Below, piece by piece: positions 49,388 to 59,790 of a DNA stretch of 64,000 nt (position 1 is its first letter; each line of letters opens with the position of its first letter). Position numbers and translations under genes: made by a program. This DNA is from Paenibacillus periandrae (GTDB lineage: Bacteria; Bacillota; Bacilli; Paenibacillales; NBRC-103111): NCBI RefSeq assembly GCF_022458865.1, contig NZ_JAJNMU010000038.1, positions 1 to 64,000 of the forward strand, given 5' to 3'. Under the pieces are notes generated by a model. The model saw only the letters and a list, made by a program, of their open reading frames with translations, ran no database searches and was not told the DNA's origin.

Positions 49388-51010
49388 TTATTTGGTTATC
49401 TGAATGCTTCGCGCCTCGTTATACCACTCGGTTTGACCACCCAGTTGTGTGACGATAAACGTCAGCGGTACAAAATGGATGCCCTCGCGCTGGAGCATTT
49501 CCTTATCCATCTGTATTTCTTCACCATTTACCCATGCAGTTTGGCTGCCCGATTTCAGCTTAATCGTCGTTAAATTTACCGGATCGATGATGGTGACGGT
49601 TTGGGCCTCTTCATTCCAATCCACACGCAGATCCAATTTTTCGCTGAGGAATGTGGTAGGTACCATCGCCACGCCGTCTTCAAGGAACGGTTTTCTGCTG
49701 TTAGCTTTGTAACGATCCCCATCCATTAGAAGCAGCACCGATTTTTTCGAGATGCCCAAATCGTCTTTGAGCAGCCGATACGCCTCCGAGGAAGGTGTAA
49801 AATTGCGCAGTACATCAACAGCAGTTATTCCCTTTTCCAGAACCAAAGCATCCTCATCGGCAGTCAATGGAACCAGCTTGACCGGATTGTTGAGGTTCCA
49901 GTATTCCCCCGCTATCGAGATTTTGGCTGAGGAGAGACTTCCCCCCGATACCGCGTTCAGTGAGGTAGCTTCAAGCTCCAGATTGGATTTGCGCAGCTTC
50001 ATCGTGTTGTCCACGTATAAATCTGCTTTCACACGGGTCGAATCATTTAAAAACGGCAGCGTCTCCTGCAATTCCTGTTCCTTTCTGGCATGGAGACCAA
50101 GAAGAACAAAAACCGACAGCTGCTTGATCTCGGTATGAATCACTTCAATTGTCATATCACGGTTTTTCAAAATATCCAGCATGCCAATGAACGCTTCCAC
50201 GCCAGCCTTGCTGCCCGGCGTTTCAGGTATCGGGTAGCTCTCTAATGGATTGTGTACGGCTTTACCGTCCTTGTAGTCCTGGATCCATTGATCCAGCTGA
50301 GGAGAGAGCAGCGGATAGAGCAGATCGTACAGCTCTCCAATTAATTGCTTCAGCGCCTTGTCATCCTGCATCAAATTGGTTACAAATGTTTTTGCCAGCG
50401 GTATCAGCTCTTTACCTGATATCTCACCGTGTATCTTGTTAAGGGAAAGTGTCTCGCCGTTGACCACTTCCCTCACGTTGTCCACGTTCAGTTTACCTGG
50501 ATTAGGGAGCTGCTTAATAAGGAAAGAGCTCAGACTATTCACAAATGGCTCAAACCTCTCTTCCAGTAGTTTAACCAGAACAGGAGGGAGGTCTCTAGTG
50601 CTGGAGGAAGTCCGATCGATCACGATGGGCTTTTTGCCACCTTCCAAAGCGATTATGACCCGTTCCTTCGTTATGTAGGCTTGAAAAGCGATTTTATGCT
50701 TGGCGATGGCGATATAGCCCGTTGAAGAAACATTCTCCGCATTATCCATTTTAATAGCGTCCTGATGGATTTCAATATGCTCCAGCAGCTTCATGACAGT
50801 CTGTTCTTTTGAAGAAGCCCTTGCCTGTGCCTGATCACCCGGAACAAGATCCAAGATTATGGTTGACTTGCCCTCCAACGACTGTGCAGTTGAAGCTTCA
50901 AAAATAGCTTTGTTAACATCCAATCCTCCAACCGCCTGACACCCGTTAAGTACCATGGGCAGGGCAATCAGCAGCGCCCCAATTTTTCGTTTGCTTAAAC
51001 GTCTGAGCAT
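49388..51010 (-). CDS. Lipoprotein with C-terminal copper amine oxidase N-like domain
   Basis: A 540-residue exported protein. The lipobox is MVLNGC near residue 23. The long middle (about 30-420) has no recognised domain and is mixed alpha-beta. The C-terminal ~110 residues (FLEDGVAMVPTTFLSEKLDLRVDWNEEAQTVTI, then EEIQMDKEMLQREGIHFVPLTFIVTQLGGQTEWYNEARSIQI) are two half-repeats of the 'copper amine oxidase N-terminal' fold, a wall- or surface-binding module common in Paenibacillus, without catalysis. The ATG at 51010 after AGAGGAAG gives the signal peptide; the frame upstream has no site. Confidence 0.8.
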   Translation of the reverse strand: MLRRLSKRKIGALLIALPMVLNGCQAVGGLDVNKAIFEASTAQSLEGKSTIILDLVPGDQAQARASSKEQTVMKLLEHIEIHQDAIKMDNAENVSSTGYIAIAKHKIAFQAYITKERVIIALEGGKKPIVIDRTSSSTRDLPPVLVKLLEERFEPFVNSLSSFLIKQLPNPGKLNVDNVREVVNGETLSLNKIHGEISGKELIPLAKTFVTNLMQDDKALKQLIGELYDLLYPLLSPQLDQWIQDYKDGKAVHNPLESYPIPETPGSKAGVEAFIGMLDILKNRDMTIEVIHTEIKQLSVFVLLGLHARKEQELQETLPFLNDSTRVKADLYVDNTMKLRKSNLELEATSLNAVSGGSLSSAKISIAGEYWNLNNPVKLVPLTADEDALVLEKGITAVDVLRNFTPSSEAYRLLKDDLGISKKSVLLLMDGDRYKANSRKPFLEDGVAMVPTTFLSEKLDLRVDWNEEAQTVTIIDPVNLTTIKLKSGSQTAWVNGEEIQMDKEMLQREGIHFVPLTFIVTQLGGQTEWYNEARSIQITK

Positions 51011-51099
51011 ATGCAGCTTCCTCTTCTCTCTATGTATGCTTGAATTGACAAGTCTTATGTACATAGAATTCGAGGTCAAACAGAATTTCCCTTTTTTTC

Positions 51100-53421
51100 T
51101 CATTTCAGATCGTTGGAGGTCCTGTAGGAGCTTGGTGTCACACCCTCGTATTTTTTGAACAAGCGGATAAAGGTGCTGATGCTGTAAAATCCGACCAGGT
51201 CGCAAATATCCTTAATAAAAATTTCGTCATTGCGCAGCAGCTCCTTGGCTTTGTCCACCCGAAGCTTATTTATATAATCTGTCAGCGTATCCCCGACCTG
51301 CTCCTTGAAGTAGCGTGACAAATAGGAGGGATGGATATCGAAGCGGGCCGATATGGTGTTGATTGACAGGTTATGATCGCGGTACTGTTCATTGATAAAC
51401 TCAAGAATGTCCTCCTTGAGACGAAAGTTATGGCTTTTTTTCTTCGAGTCCACATGACTGCACACCTTGCCCAGAAAAAGAGTCATTCGTTCCTGCATCG
51501 CCGATACGCTGACACCGTTCATCAGATCCTGAATTGTTGCCCTGTTCTCCTCATACAGCTCCGACTGATTCAGATTCACCTCGATCGCAGCCTTCATCAT
51601 GGTGCTGATGACATCGAACAGCAGACAGCGTACCATATCCATCGGCAAGCTTTCTTCCGATAGATTATGCTTGATCACCTCATCCAAAATACCTTTGGCC
51701 TGTTCGTAATCGCCTGCCTTGACATGGTTGATCAGCTGCTGCTCCTTCTCCAACGGATAGCTGTAGGAGTGATTGAAGCTTTGGATTTGATCGTAAAAAA
51801 TAATTTTTTGCGAGCCAAGCAGCATTTTATATTCCATCGCTTCCATCGCCTCTTGGTATGCAGTCGGCAGCTCAGCGACAGAACGGCGTATCGTGCTTAC
51901 TGAAGCCGTGAAATATATATGAAATCGGCTGCCGATAAAACGTTGAGCTTCTTCCGCAAGCTGCAGCAGCTCCTGCTTGGCTTCCTCAGCGGAAAGGTTC
52001 GAAGTGAAATTAATCGTGCAGGCCAGCATTTCGTCGATCTCAGTCATCCAGCCCTGATGCTGCCGTCCGAAAAGCTCCTCCACAATATTGGAAATAATAT
52101 GCCTTACGAACTCACGTTTTTTCTCGACGTCGGTTTCGTCCTGACGAAAGAAGCCGCTGAAATCCTCCAAATAAATGAGCAGTACAGCAAAGTAGTCCGA
52201 TCTGAGCACGATTCCGTATTCCGACATGACCTCGATAACAGGGAAATCGTTCTCCACCCGTCCTTTGAGCAGCCTGACGAACAGGTTCGAGCGCAGCACA
52301 TGTTTTTGTTTTTCGATGATCCGGTTCATCTGATTGTTATGATCGAGCGTATTGTCGATAGCTTCCTCCAGATAATCGTATTCGTTCCCAACCGTACCCG
52401 GGTCCAGCTTGGAGCGGGCGGCAACCGAACGAACAAGCTTTCCGAGAGGATCATATTGGCGGCGGGCCATCAATACAGCGAGTACAATTCCTATCGCAAG
52501 CGCCAGCAGTACCGTCAATATCGTCAGATTGCGGACGTACTCCGCCTTTTGGCTGTACAGTCGCATAGGCAGTGCATATACATACTTCCAGTTGGTCCGG
52601 TTGGATTGGATATACGACAGCATGACGTCTTCTCTTTCCCACTGACTATGGACAAAACCGGTTTCACCACTCAGACTCTCAAAGCTGCGAGCGGCACCCG
52701 TTCGTTTTTCCGAGGAGGCCAGCAGTTGATTGGTACCGTCAAGAATATAGACCTTACCTTGATTGTAAGATTGGATGTTTCGAATGGCCGACAGCAGCCT
52801 CTCCTCGTTCAATTCAATAACGAGTGTAGCGAGAGGCGCATTACGAGCCTCTATCGGTAGTGATTGCACGAACGATATTCCTGTACGAGGTTGTCCTTCT
52901 ATCGGCTGCATGCTAAAAAATTGCCCTCGATACGGCTGATCGAGAAACTGCTTCCACTCCTCATAGGTAAGACCCGAGGCAGATTGCTGCAAATCATAAT
53001 ACATACGCGAATCATAATAAGACCCTTCGGTGAGCACAAAGTCACCACTGCGAAAATACACATAAAACCTGTCCACATAACGAGTCGTGTTCGTATATAA
53101 TCTGAAATCGGACAGTGCTTGCACCATCGCTATTCGTTCTTCCGGCCCGATTGTACCCGTTGAACGCATGAACTGGCGTACCTTCGAATTAAAAGCGATC
53201 ATTTCGCTTAGCCTGTAAGCATAATCGATATGACTGTCAATATCCTGCTGAAGCTGGGTGAGCAATGCTGAGTTCGCACGATTGATCTCATCTTCAAGTA
53301 CACTGCGGGTTTGAAAGTACGCAACCAGCATCATGGCTATAGGTATTAACAGGACTGCAGCATAGGAACGAAGCCATCGGCCACGCACGCTGTTCATTTT
53401 CAGGCCATTCAAGATGTTCAC
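51100..53421 (-). CDS. Membrane-bound AraC/YesN regulator of the sugar ABC operon
   Basis: A 773-residue regulator: N-terminal helix (about 20-40), extracellular sensor (about 45-300), second helix (about 298-322, LTILTVLLALAIGIVLAVLMA), a linker and a C-terminal AraC DNA-binding domain (INTISARFDIHPSYLSRYFKEQVG, then IKDICDLVGFYSISTFIRLFKKYEG). Its gene follows the lplC-type permease by 33 bases, so it probably belongs to the transporter transcript. Expected sites are the direct repeats at 56966-56997. The start may be the GTG at 53421 or the TTG at 53412. Confidence 0.88.
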   Translation of the reverse strand: MNILNGLKMNSVRGRWLRSYAAVLLIPIAMMLVAYFQTRSVLEDEINRANSALLTQLQQDIDSHIDYAYRLSEMIAFNSKVRQFMRSTGTIGPEERIAMVQALSDFRLYTNTTRYVDRFYVYFRSGDFVLTEGSYYDSRMYYDLQQSASGLTYEEWKQFLDQPYRGQFFSMQPIEGQPRTGISFVQSLPIEARNAPLATLVIELNEERLLSAIRNIQSYNQGKVYILDGTNQLLASSEKRTGAARSFESLSGETGFVHSQWEREDVMLSYIQSNRTNWKYVYALPMRLYSQKAEYVRNLTILTVLLALAIGIVLAVLMARRQYDPLGKLVRSVAARSKLDPGTVGNEYDYLEEAIDNTLDHNNQMNRIIEKQKHVLRSNLFVRLLKGRVENDFPVIEVMSEYGIVLRSDYFAVLLIYLEDFSGFFRQDETDVEKKREFVRHIISNIVEELFGRQHQGWMTEIDEMLACTINFTSNLSAEEAKQELLQLAEEAQRFIGSRFHIYFTASVSTIRRSVAELPTAYQEAMEAMEYKMLLGSQKIIFYDQIQSFNHSYSYPLEKEQQLINHVKAGDYEQAKGILDEVIKHNLSEESLPMDMVRCLLFDVISTMMKAAIEVNLNQSELYEENRATIQDLMNGVSVSAMQERMTLFLGKVCSHVDSKKKSHNFRLKEDILEFINEQYRDHNLSINTISARFDIHPSYLSRYFKEQVGDTLTDYINKLRVDKAKELLRNDEIFIKDICDLVGFYSISTFIRLFKKYEGVTPSSYRTSNDLK

Positions 53422-53454
53422 GCTCCACGGACTTATGGCTTTGGCGAAAAAGCT

Positions 53455-54348
53455 TTACCCTTTAATTGACCCAATCATAACACCTTTAACAAAGTATTTC
53501 TGCATAAAAGGATACACGAATAATATCGGAAGGGTAGCTACCATAATCGTGGCATATTTGATGCTTTCGCCAACGGATTCGATTTCACCCGCTGACGACT
53601 GGTTCGTCATGTACTCCGTACTGTTCTGGATTAATATTTCCCTAAGAATAAGCTGGAGCGGATACAGATCGCGCTCACGCAAATACAGCATCGCAGAGAA
53701 CCAGGCGTTCCAATGACTAACACCATAGAACAGCACCATAACCGCCATAACCGGCAGAGACAGTGGAATCACGACACGGGATAAAATCGTAAAATCGTGA
53801 GCACCATCTATTTTGGCCGATTCAATCAGACTTTCCGGTATCGAAGCGAAGGAAGTCCGCAATATAATCAGATTCCAGGTCGAAATCATGCCCGGAATAA
53901 TCATCGCCAGCAGACTATTGCCCAGATGCAGCCAATTGTTGACGAGCAGGTAAGAAGGAATCATTCCACCCGAGAAAAACATCGTGAATACAATAAGCAG
54001 CATCACATATTTGGACCAGGGCACCCCTTTGCGGGACAGCACATACGCTCCCATACATGTGAAAATGAGATTTAGCAAGGTGCCGAGCACTACGATAAAC
54101 AACGTATTGCCATACCCTCGGAGAATGTTCGGATTTTGAAAAACGAGCTTATAGGCGCTCACCGTAAAGCCCTGCGGCCAGAATAGTGCCCCGGTATGAG
54201 ACAGCAGCAGCCGCGAGTCGCTTAAGGAGGACATCAGGACGTATACAAACGGATACAATGTAATGATGATCATCGCCAGCATAAACAGCCAATTGACATA
54301 TCGGAAAGCAATTTCACCGGTGCTTGTGCGGATAGTGTTCACGGACAT
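53455..54348 (-). CDS. Sugar ABC transporter permease, LplC/MalG type
   Basis: A 297-residue permease with six membrane helices. The EAA-like cytoplasmic loop is ESLIESAKIDGAHDFTILSRVVIPLSLPVM (about 190-220). It pairs with the LplB-type permease upstream; the ATPase is not in the operon and is probably a shared MsmK-type one elsewhere. The ATG at 54348 with AAAGGGG overlaps the end of the upstream gene by a few bases. Confidence 0.92.
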   Translation of the reverse strand: MSVNTIRTSTGEIAFRYVNWLFMLAMIIITLYPFVYVLMSSLSDSRLLLSHTGALFWPQGFTVSAYKLVFQNPNILRGYGNTLFIVVLGTLLNLIFTCMGAYVLSRKGVPWSKYVMLLIVFTMFFSGGMIPSYLLVNNWLHLGNSLLAMIIPGMISTWNLIILRTSFASIPESLIESAKIDGAHDFTILSRVVIPLSLPVMAVMVLFYGVSHWNAWFSAMLYLRERDLYPLQLILREILIQNSTEYMTNQSSAGEIESVGESIKYATIMVATLPILFVYPFMQKYFVKGVMIGSIKG

Positions 54349-54361
54349 CCATAAATCCCCT

Positions 54362-55270
54362 TTACCATAGACTGTTTTCACTCAGCTTCCGGCTGATTTT
54401 GTTGGCAATAATGAGCAGCAGGAAATTCATCGCCGATTGGAACAAGCCGACGGCTGTTGCATAGCTGAACTCGAAGGTGGCACCAAGCCCTTTGCGGTAC
54501 ACGAACGTGTTGATTACATCTGCGGTAATATACGTATTCGGGTTATACAGCAAAATGATTTTCTCAAACCCGACATCAAGCATATGACCGATTTTCAGAA
54601 TGAATAAAATAATAATGATCGGGGCGATACCAGGCAGTGTAATGTTCAGCGTCTGCCTCCACCTGTTAGCTCCATCAATGCGGGACGCTTCATACAGCTC
54701 GGGATTAATGCCGGTAATGGCTGCCAAATAAATGATCGAGCCCCAGCCTACGCTTTGCCAAATATCCGAGAGCACATACACAGACCGGAAATACTCAGGA
54801 TGAGCCAGAAGCGCCGTACGCTCCATCCCAAAAAAATTCACAAGCAGGTCGGTAATAAAGCCTTCACGAGAAACGAACTGGGTAATCATGCCGCAGATCA
54901 CGATCAAGGAAATAAAATGAGGCAAATACGTGATGGTCTGAACGATACGCTTGAACAACCGCCCGGCAAGCTCGTTAATCAGTAGAGCGAAGATGATCGG
55001 TGCAGGGAAAGAAAACAGCAGCTGGTACACATTGAGCAGCAGCGTGTTTTTGAGCAGACGCCAGAAATAATAGCTTTCGAAAAAACTTTGAAAATGCTTA
55101 AACCCTACCCAAGGGCTTCCTGTGAAGCCCTCAGCGATTCTGTAATCCTTGAACGCAATAATCGCCCCGTACATAGGCACATAATGAAACAGAATGTAAT
55201 ACAACAGCACAGGAAAAATCATCAGATACAAATATTTATGTTTTCGATAATCGATCAACCAGCTTCTCAT
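54362..55270 (-). CDS. Sugar ABC transporter permease, LplB type
   Basis: A 302-residue permease, six helices, with PVLLYYILFHYVPMYGAIIAFKDYRI at the start and the loop GINPELYEASRIDGANRWRQTLNITLPGIAPII (about 195-230). The ATG at 55270 has AGGAG at eight bases. It is the partner of the LplC-type permease and binding protein. Confidence 0.93.
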   Translation of the reverse strand: MRSWLIDYRKHKYLYLMIFPVLLYYILFHYVPMYGAIIAFKDYRIAEGFTGSPWVGFKHFQSFFESYYFWRLLKNTLLLNVYQLLFSFPAPIIFALLINELAGRLFKRIVQTITYLPHFISLIVICGMITQFVSREGFITDLLVNFFGMERTALLAHPEYFRSVYVLSDIWQSVGWGSIIYLAAITGINPELYEASRIDGANRWRQTLNITLPGIAPIIIILFILKIGHMLDVGFEKIILLYNPNTYITADVINTFVYRKGLGATFEFSYATAVGLFQSAMNFLLLIIANKISRKLSENSLW

Positions 55271-55281
55271 GAGGTTCACTC

Positions 55282-56892
55282 CTATTTCCGTTTGTTGTAA
55301 CGGTCCAGAGCCGCTTGCTTGATCGCGATAGCACGCTCGATTTTCATATTTTTCAGTTGAGCCGTATATTTGTCAAAATTGGTAATAGGTTCTGCTCCCA
55401 TAATAAATTTGAGGTACATCTCACTCTGATAAGTCGTCACTTCAGCCATAATCGCCGACAATTCGGTTGCTTCCTCAGGCGTCTGACTGACGCGTGGCAG
55501 CAGCACGTCGTTCGCATTTTTTTGATGTTTACTGAACGTGACCGAAGCTTCCTTTTGCTGCTTGTAGACATAATATTGGTCTGCATAACGATCGTCTCCA
55601 ACAAGGCCGGGCGATGGCGTAGATACACGCAAATATTTGGACATCGCTTCACCTACAGACAGCTTATCGGGATTTTTAAGAATAAGATCCGAATATTTCG
55701 GATAGCCGCTAACCATATTGTAGGTCTGACCCTCAACACCGAATGACTTGAGCATATGGCCTTCATTGGAATAGTGATAATCGAGCCATTTAGCGGTTGC
55801 CGCTACATTTTTGTTCGACGGTGAAATCCCTGCACTTCCGCCACCGCGATATTCATAAGGCTTGTTGATGAATTTGGGCTCTTCGCCTTTCTTGAGAACC
55901 GGATAAGGTGCGCCAACGAGATCAAATTTACCGTCTTTGCCCTGCGTGCTGTTCAAATATTTGCCCATCCCACTGCCGATGTAAGTAAAGAGCGCTCCTG
56001 CGCTGCCATTCGTCACCTTAGCGTCCAGTAATTTGGCATCCTGAGTGGCAAAATCGGGATCGATCAGCCCGTCCTTGTACCACGCACTCATTTGTGTCAA
56101 ATAATTTTTGTAGCCCTGCTCATAGGGTCCATACTTGACGCGCCCCTGATCCATATAAAATTCATAGCCAATGCCATAGGCACCATTAAACAGCTGCGTA
56201 TTAAGGTCATTCAACCGAATCGTGAACGGTGTCTTGGCCGATTTCTTCTCCTTGAACTGGCGCAGCACATTCGTCCAGTCGTCGATCGTTTCCGGTACGG
56301 CAAGCCCCAATTCATCGAGCCAGTCCTTGCGCAGCACCAGTCCTCCTGAAACCGCATTGTTACCGATTCCTATGCCTGGGAACACATAGATGGTACCGTC
56401 GTCGGTGACGATATCCTTACGAATCTCGGGATGCTCATCCAAATATTTTTTCAAATTGGGCGCATTTTTGTCGATGACATCGTTAAGCTTGATCAGTACC
56501 TTGTCGGAGATGGCTTTCTCAGGTCCTCCCGGGTATTTGGTGAAATCGGATTCAATAATGTTTGGCAGGTTGCCGGATGCGATCATCAGGTTGAACTGTT
56601 CAGTTTCACTGCCGATTGCAGGATGCTGAAAATCGATTTTGACTCCCGTTTTCTTCTCCAGCTCCTGATAGAAGAGCACTTCGTTAAAGCTCTTTACAGA
56701 CCGGGCAGCATCAGCGGGCATGGCTACCCAATACGATAGCTTGACCGGAGCGGTTGAAGCCGGGTCTGAATTAGCAGCGGAATTGGCATTGCTGGATTTG
56801 TCGCTCGATACGCAGCCTGCCAGCAGGCTTCCGGTCAGACCGAGTATAGCTGTATATGCAGTGATTTGTTTTTTATTAATAAGTACTTTCAA
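55282..56892 (-). CDS. Extracellular sugar-binding lipoprotein, LplA type
   Basis: A binding protein of about 536 residues. Lipobox LAGC near 27; Ser/Asn linker; then a solute-binding fold (KLSYWVAMPADAARSVKSFNE..., WTNVLRQFKEKKSAKTPFTI). It is larger than MalE-type proteins, typical for oligosaccharide-binding proteins of Paenibacillus polysaccharide loci. The sugar is not evident. The TTG at 56892 has AGGAGGG at seven bases. No glycosidase is encoded nearby. Confidence 0.9.
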   Translation of the reverse strand: MKVLINKKQITAYTAILGLTGSLLAGCVSSDKSSNANSAANSDPASTAPVKLSYWVAMPADAARSVKSFNEVLFYQELEKKTGVKIDFQHPAIGSETEQFNLMIASGNLPNIIESDFTKYPGGPEKAISDKVLIKLNDVIDKNAPNLKKYLDEHPEIRKDIVTDDGTIYVFPGIGIGNNAVSGGLVLRKDWLDELGLAVPETIDDWTNVLRQFKEKKSAKTPFTIRLNDLNTQLFNGAYGIGYEFYMDQGRVKYGPYEQGYKNYLTQMSAWYKDGLIDPDFATQDAKLLDAKVTNGSAGALFTYIGSGMGKYLNSTQGKDGKFDLVGAPYPVLKKGEEPKFINKPYEYRGGGSAGISPSNKNVAATAKWLDYHYSNEGHMLKSFGVEGQTYNMVSGYPKYSDLILKNPDKLSVGEAMSKYLRVSTPSPGLVGDDRYADQYYVYKQQKEASVTFSKHQKNANDVLLPRVSQTPEEATELSAIMAEVTTYQSEMYLKFIMGAEPITNFDKYTAQLKNMKIERAIAIKQAALDRYNKRK

Positions 56893-56965
56893 ATTCAAGC
56901 CCTCCTATGGATAAAGCTGATATGTGTAGTTCAATTATAAAATGGTTAATCAGAAAAGCTATGTT

Positions 56966-56997
56966 CAATTGATGACAGGCCTGTGCAAATGATGACA
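56966..56997 (-). promoter_or_regulatory. Direct-repeat operator before the sugar ABC operon
   Basis: On the minus strand TGTCATCATTTG and TGTCATCAATTG (11 of 12 identical) lie exactly 20 bases apart, upstream of a lone TATAAT near 56940. This is the arrangement expected for the AraC regulator of the operon. A related word, TTTCATCAATTG, lies before the FAD oxidoreductase pair at 59791-59802. Confidence 0.5.
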
Positions 56998-57003
56998 TTT
57001 CGC

Positions 57004-58887
57004 CTAATGAACCGCACTCTCTTCTGCTTGCCAATGGGCAAATCGCTCATTAACGATTCGTCGAATCGTATCTGCCATATCAAAGTCAAGATCCTTGGTC
57101 GGCTTCATTGTCACCATGATCGAGAAGTCCGGTTCGCTGACAAGGGGGCCTATCGTCTTGATGATTGCGGTACGTACGCCCCGATTCCGCTCGGCAATCC
57201 GAAACAGCGCCATCAGCGAGAACGAAAAGTATTGGAAAAAGTATTCATCGTCATGATTGATAAACTCAACATCCGTAGACAAATTAACAAATTGCTCGCG
57301 GCTGAGTATAATCTCGAGCAGCTCGGGCACGATCTCCAGATCACCAAGCAAGCCGAGCAAATAAATCGAAGCATAACCTCGAACCTGATTATATTTGCGG
57401 CTCGTTCGTGGAACAAACGTATCCCGTTCCCTCATGATTTCCCTGAGCACAGGGATAGCCGCTGCATCTCCCTGTAAAGCCAGTGCGAAAGCGCTGTGCC
57501 TGCGCAGGTTTTTGTCCTCCTGCTGTGCAGCCCATTGTCTGAGCGAAGCGTTGATGGCAGCTCCTTCTCTTCTGGACGACCATATTGCAATTCCGGGTCT
57601 GATCGAAGCCAAGCCTTCCTGGATCGTTACGTGATCGGTCATCCAGGACACGATCGTATTCTGATCGTCCTGTGTCGACATGCTGTCCTTCATCCCGAAA
57701 TGATTGGAAGGATTCAGGCAGCCGTTTTCGAGCAGTAGTGGACGAAGCTGCTCGTAAGCTATGGAGCGAAGCGATTGCTTCTCGCTGATCGCAACGTAAG
57801 CGGCCAATGCCGCTGCTTCACCACATTTCTGCATATCGCGTTTCATCCTGACGCAGGAGGCCAGATCGTGGTCAACGCCAAGCGCACGTCCGGCCACAAG
57901 CACATTATCAAAGCCTTGCGGAATAAGGGCACCAAGCGGAATAGGTACCGATATGGTAATCCCCCATAGGCTGGCGGCAACAGCCCAATCCTGCTGCAGC
58001 ACGCTTTCAAAGGCAATGTCCTTGTTGTGATTATCCATATTGGAATAAGCATACAGCAAAGGCTGCGACGACAATCGGTCATTCAGTACATCGGCGAACG
58101 TTACCTGCTCTTCCGCACGGATGAATCGTCCCTCGCGAATACCAAGCTGAGGTGCCAGCTTCAGAAATTTGCGAGATTCATCGAACTGTTCAGGGAGATG
58201 CGTTGGCATGCAGGCGGATTGCATAATGGCTTGTGTCAGCTCATTGTCCTGCGTCTGATCGACGTAACCCGAATCTGTATAAAAAGCTCTTACCACGTCG
58301 TTCTGGACAGATACGATAGGATGGGAATAAGGCTGCATTTTTCCGTCTACAGGTCGACCTGGCGGCAGCAGCGCAGCTCCAATCATCGCACATACCTCGG
58401 CATCTCCAGACGCATCGATCAGCATGCGGCAGCCTGCTTCCTCTACACCGCTCGGCCCGACCCAGCGTACTCCTTGGACCGTTGATCCTTCCAGATAAGT
58501 TCCAATGACAGCACACTCATAACGTACGGACACCCCGGCCTCCAGACAACGCTGCTCCAGTACATATTTCTTCAGCTCTGCATTGACGCCGCCCGCTTTC
58601 GTGAAACCAACGGAATCAAGCTGCTGCACCTGCTTGTCAATTTCCTCAAACAGCCCGCCTTTGGAGCCATAGTAATAGCCAACAACTGCGCCAATCGTTC
58701 CGGCACCGCCCATGGCATGCAGCCGCTCCAATCCCAGCACGCGAAGTCCCTTGCTGGCAGCAGTCAGCGCTGCTATCGCTCCCGCTGTACCTAATCCGAC
58801 CACGATAAGATCATAGGTTTGTTGAAATAATCGATTCTTTATCTGTACAGGGACAGCAGCCCCTTGCTCACGCTGCATACGGATCAT
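57004..58887 (-). CDS. FAD-dependent oxidoreductase with C-terminal HEAT-like region
   Basis: A 627-residue protein of the FAD_oxidored (succinate dehydrogenase/fumarate reductase-like) group. The dinucleotide motif is VVGLGTAGAIAALTAASKGLRVLGLE (about 32-57), with GGAGTIGAVVGYYYG next and DASGDAEVCAMIGA, PQGFDNVLVAGRALGVDHD as later FAD contacts. Residues about 430-600 have pairs of helices (LRRHSAFALALQGDAAAIPVLREIM, YASIYLLGLLGDLEIVPELLEI) that resemble HEAT repeats. Such enzymes occur in sugar loci of Paenibacillus with unknown substrate. The ATG overlaps the stop of the upstream gene. Confidence 0.82.
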   Translation of the reverse strand: MIRMQREQGAAVPVQIKNRLFQQTYDLIVVGLGTAGAIAALTAASKGLRVLGLERLHAMGGAGTIGAVVGYYYGSKGGLFEEIDKQVQQLDSVGFTKAGGVNAELKKYVLEQRCLEAGVSVRYECAVIGTYLEGSTVQGVRWVGPSGVEEAGCRMLIDASGDAEVCAMIGAALLPPGRPVDGKMQPYSHPIVSVQNDVVRAFYTDSGYVDQTQDNELTQAIMQSACMPTHLPEQFDESRKFLKLAPQLGIREGRFIRAEEQVTFADVLNDRLSSQPLLYAYSNMDNHNKDIAFESVLQQDWAVAASLWGITISVPIPLGALIPQGFDNVLVAGRALGVDHDLASCVRMKRDMQKCGEAAALAAYVAISEKQSLRSIAYEQLRPLLLENGCLNPSNHFGMKDSMSTQDDQNTIVSWMTDHVTIQEGLASIRPGIAIWSSRREGAAINASLRQWAAQQEDKNLRRHSAFALALQGDAAAIPVLREIMRERDTFVPRTSRKYNQVRGYASIYLLGLLGDLEIVPELLEIILSREQFVNLSTDVEFINHDDEYFFQYFSFSLMALFRIAERNRGVRTAIIKTIGPLVSEPDFSIMVTMKPTKDLDFDMADTIRRIVNERFAHWQAEESAVH

Positions 58888-59714
58888 GATGAGATCACCA
58901 CTCTTTCTTCATAGTAGCGGATGCCCGCCTCTATCGCTTCCAATGGATTATCGTAAGCGCAGGATGGAAGCCAATCCCAGCCCTCCGCAATTTGTTCATG
59001 CCCGCTGGATACGTGATAAGTGAATGCATCGGCAATCGCAGCAATCGTCCATGGCTTAAGCTCCTCAGGCCGCTCACTCCAGGATTGAAACAGCTCGTAC
59101 CGCGCCTGCTCCCAGGTTGCACCCATATCGATCGGCAGCTGCAAATAAGCCTCTGAATCATAAGCACCAGGTATGATAGCACACTGCCATGCTTGAGGTA
59201 TTTCCTTCCGCTCTTCTTCCGTACTTGTACGATGCAGCGCAGCGCCAATGAATTTGGCCTTGGCCTGATAACGCCCCGGAGCAGAACGGCAGTCCGAGGT
59301 CGTATCAATGATCCGTCCCGCCGTCAATGTACGAATGCCTGACGCATCAAAAACCGTAACCCTCCAGCCGCCGCTTTCATTTGGACACACTTCAACGATC
59401 TCGTTCATCAGTCGAATCGGCTGCTTCGAATCGAGCAGCAGCTTATGGACAGTGGGTGCGATACCTCCGAGATGGACCTTTCCATCCTTGGTAAGCAGAC
59501 CTTTGCTGCGCCACTGCTGCTGAAGCTGCTCAGCAAGTGGCTGCTGCCGCTCGATGTTCCAGCCTTTCCCTGGCTGATAGCTGTTAATAAATTCGTGTCC
59601 AGGCAGCATCGTTCTTTCTACAATCAATCCGTTCTCTCCCAAGCAAGCCCCAATACCTATTCCGGTAAATGTAGCACCTACAATGAGCGTTTCTACGTGT
59701 TCATGATCGTTCAT
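58884..59714 (-). CDS. FAD-dependent oxidoreductase-like protein
   Basis: A 276-residue protein starting HVETLIVGATFTGIGIGACLGENGLIVE, a nucleotide-binding beta-alpha-beta fold, followed by RQQPLAEQLQQQWRSKGLL and GRIIDTTSDCRSAPG that match FAD_oxidored proteins. It is much shorter than its neighbour and probably forms a partner subunit. The ATG at 59714 with CAGGGGGG is preferred over an upstream start at 59786. Coupled by ATGA overlap to the next gene. Confidence 0.72.
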   Translation of the reverse strand: MNDHEHVETLIVGATFTGIGIGACLGENGLIVERTMLPGHEFINSYQPGKGWNIERQQPLAEQLQQQWRSKGLLTKDGKVHLGGIAPTVHKLLLDSKQPIRLMNEIVEVCPNESGGWRVTVFDASGIRTLTAGRIIDTTSDCRSAPGRYQAKAKFIGAALHRTSTEEERKEIPQAWQCAIIPGAYDSEAYLQLPIDMGATWEQARYELFQSWSERPEELKPWTIAAIADAFTYHVSSGHEQIAEGWDWLPSCAYDNPLEAIEAGIRYYEERVVISS

Positions 59715-59790
59715 CTGATTCCCCCCTGTTTTAGCCAAAGCGGCGATTACGGCTTCAGTATAGAGAGCGGCACAATCCCGTGACAATAAG

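Noticed and set aside
51011..51205. N-terminal extension of the copper-amine-oxidase-N lipoprotein
   Set aside because: The extension overlaps the AraC gene end and would bury the signal peptide. The ATG at 51010 has a ribosome binding site.
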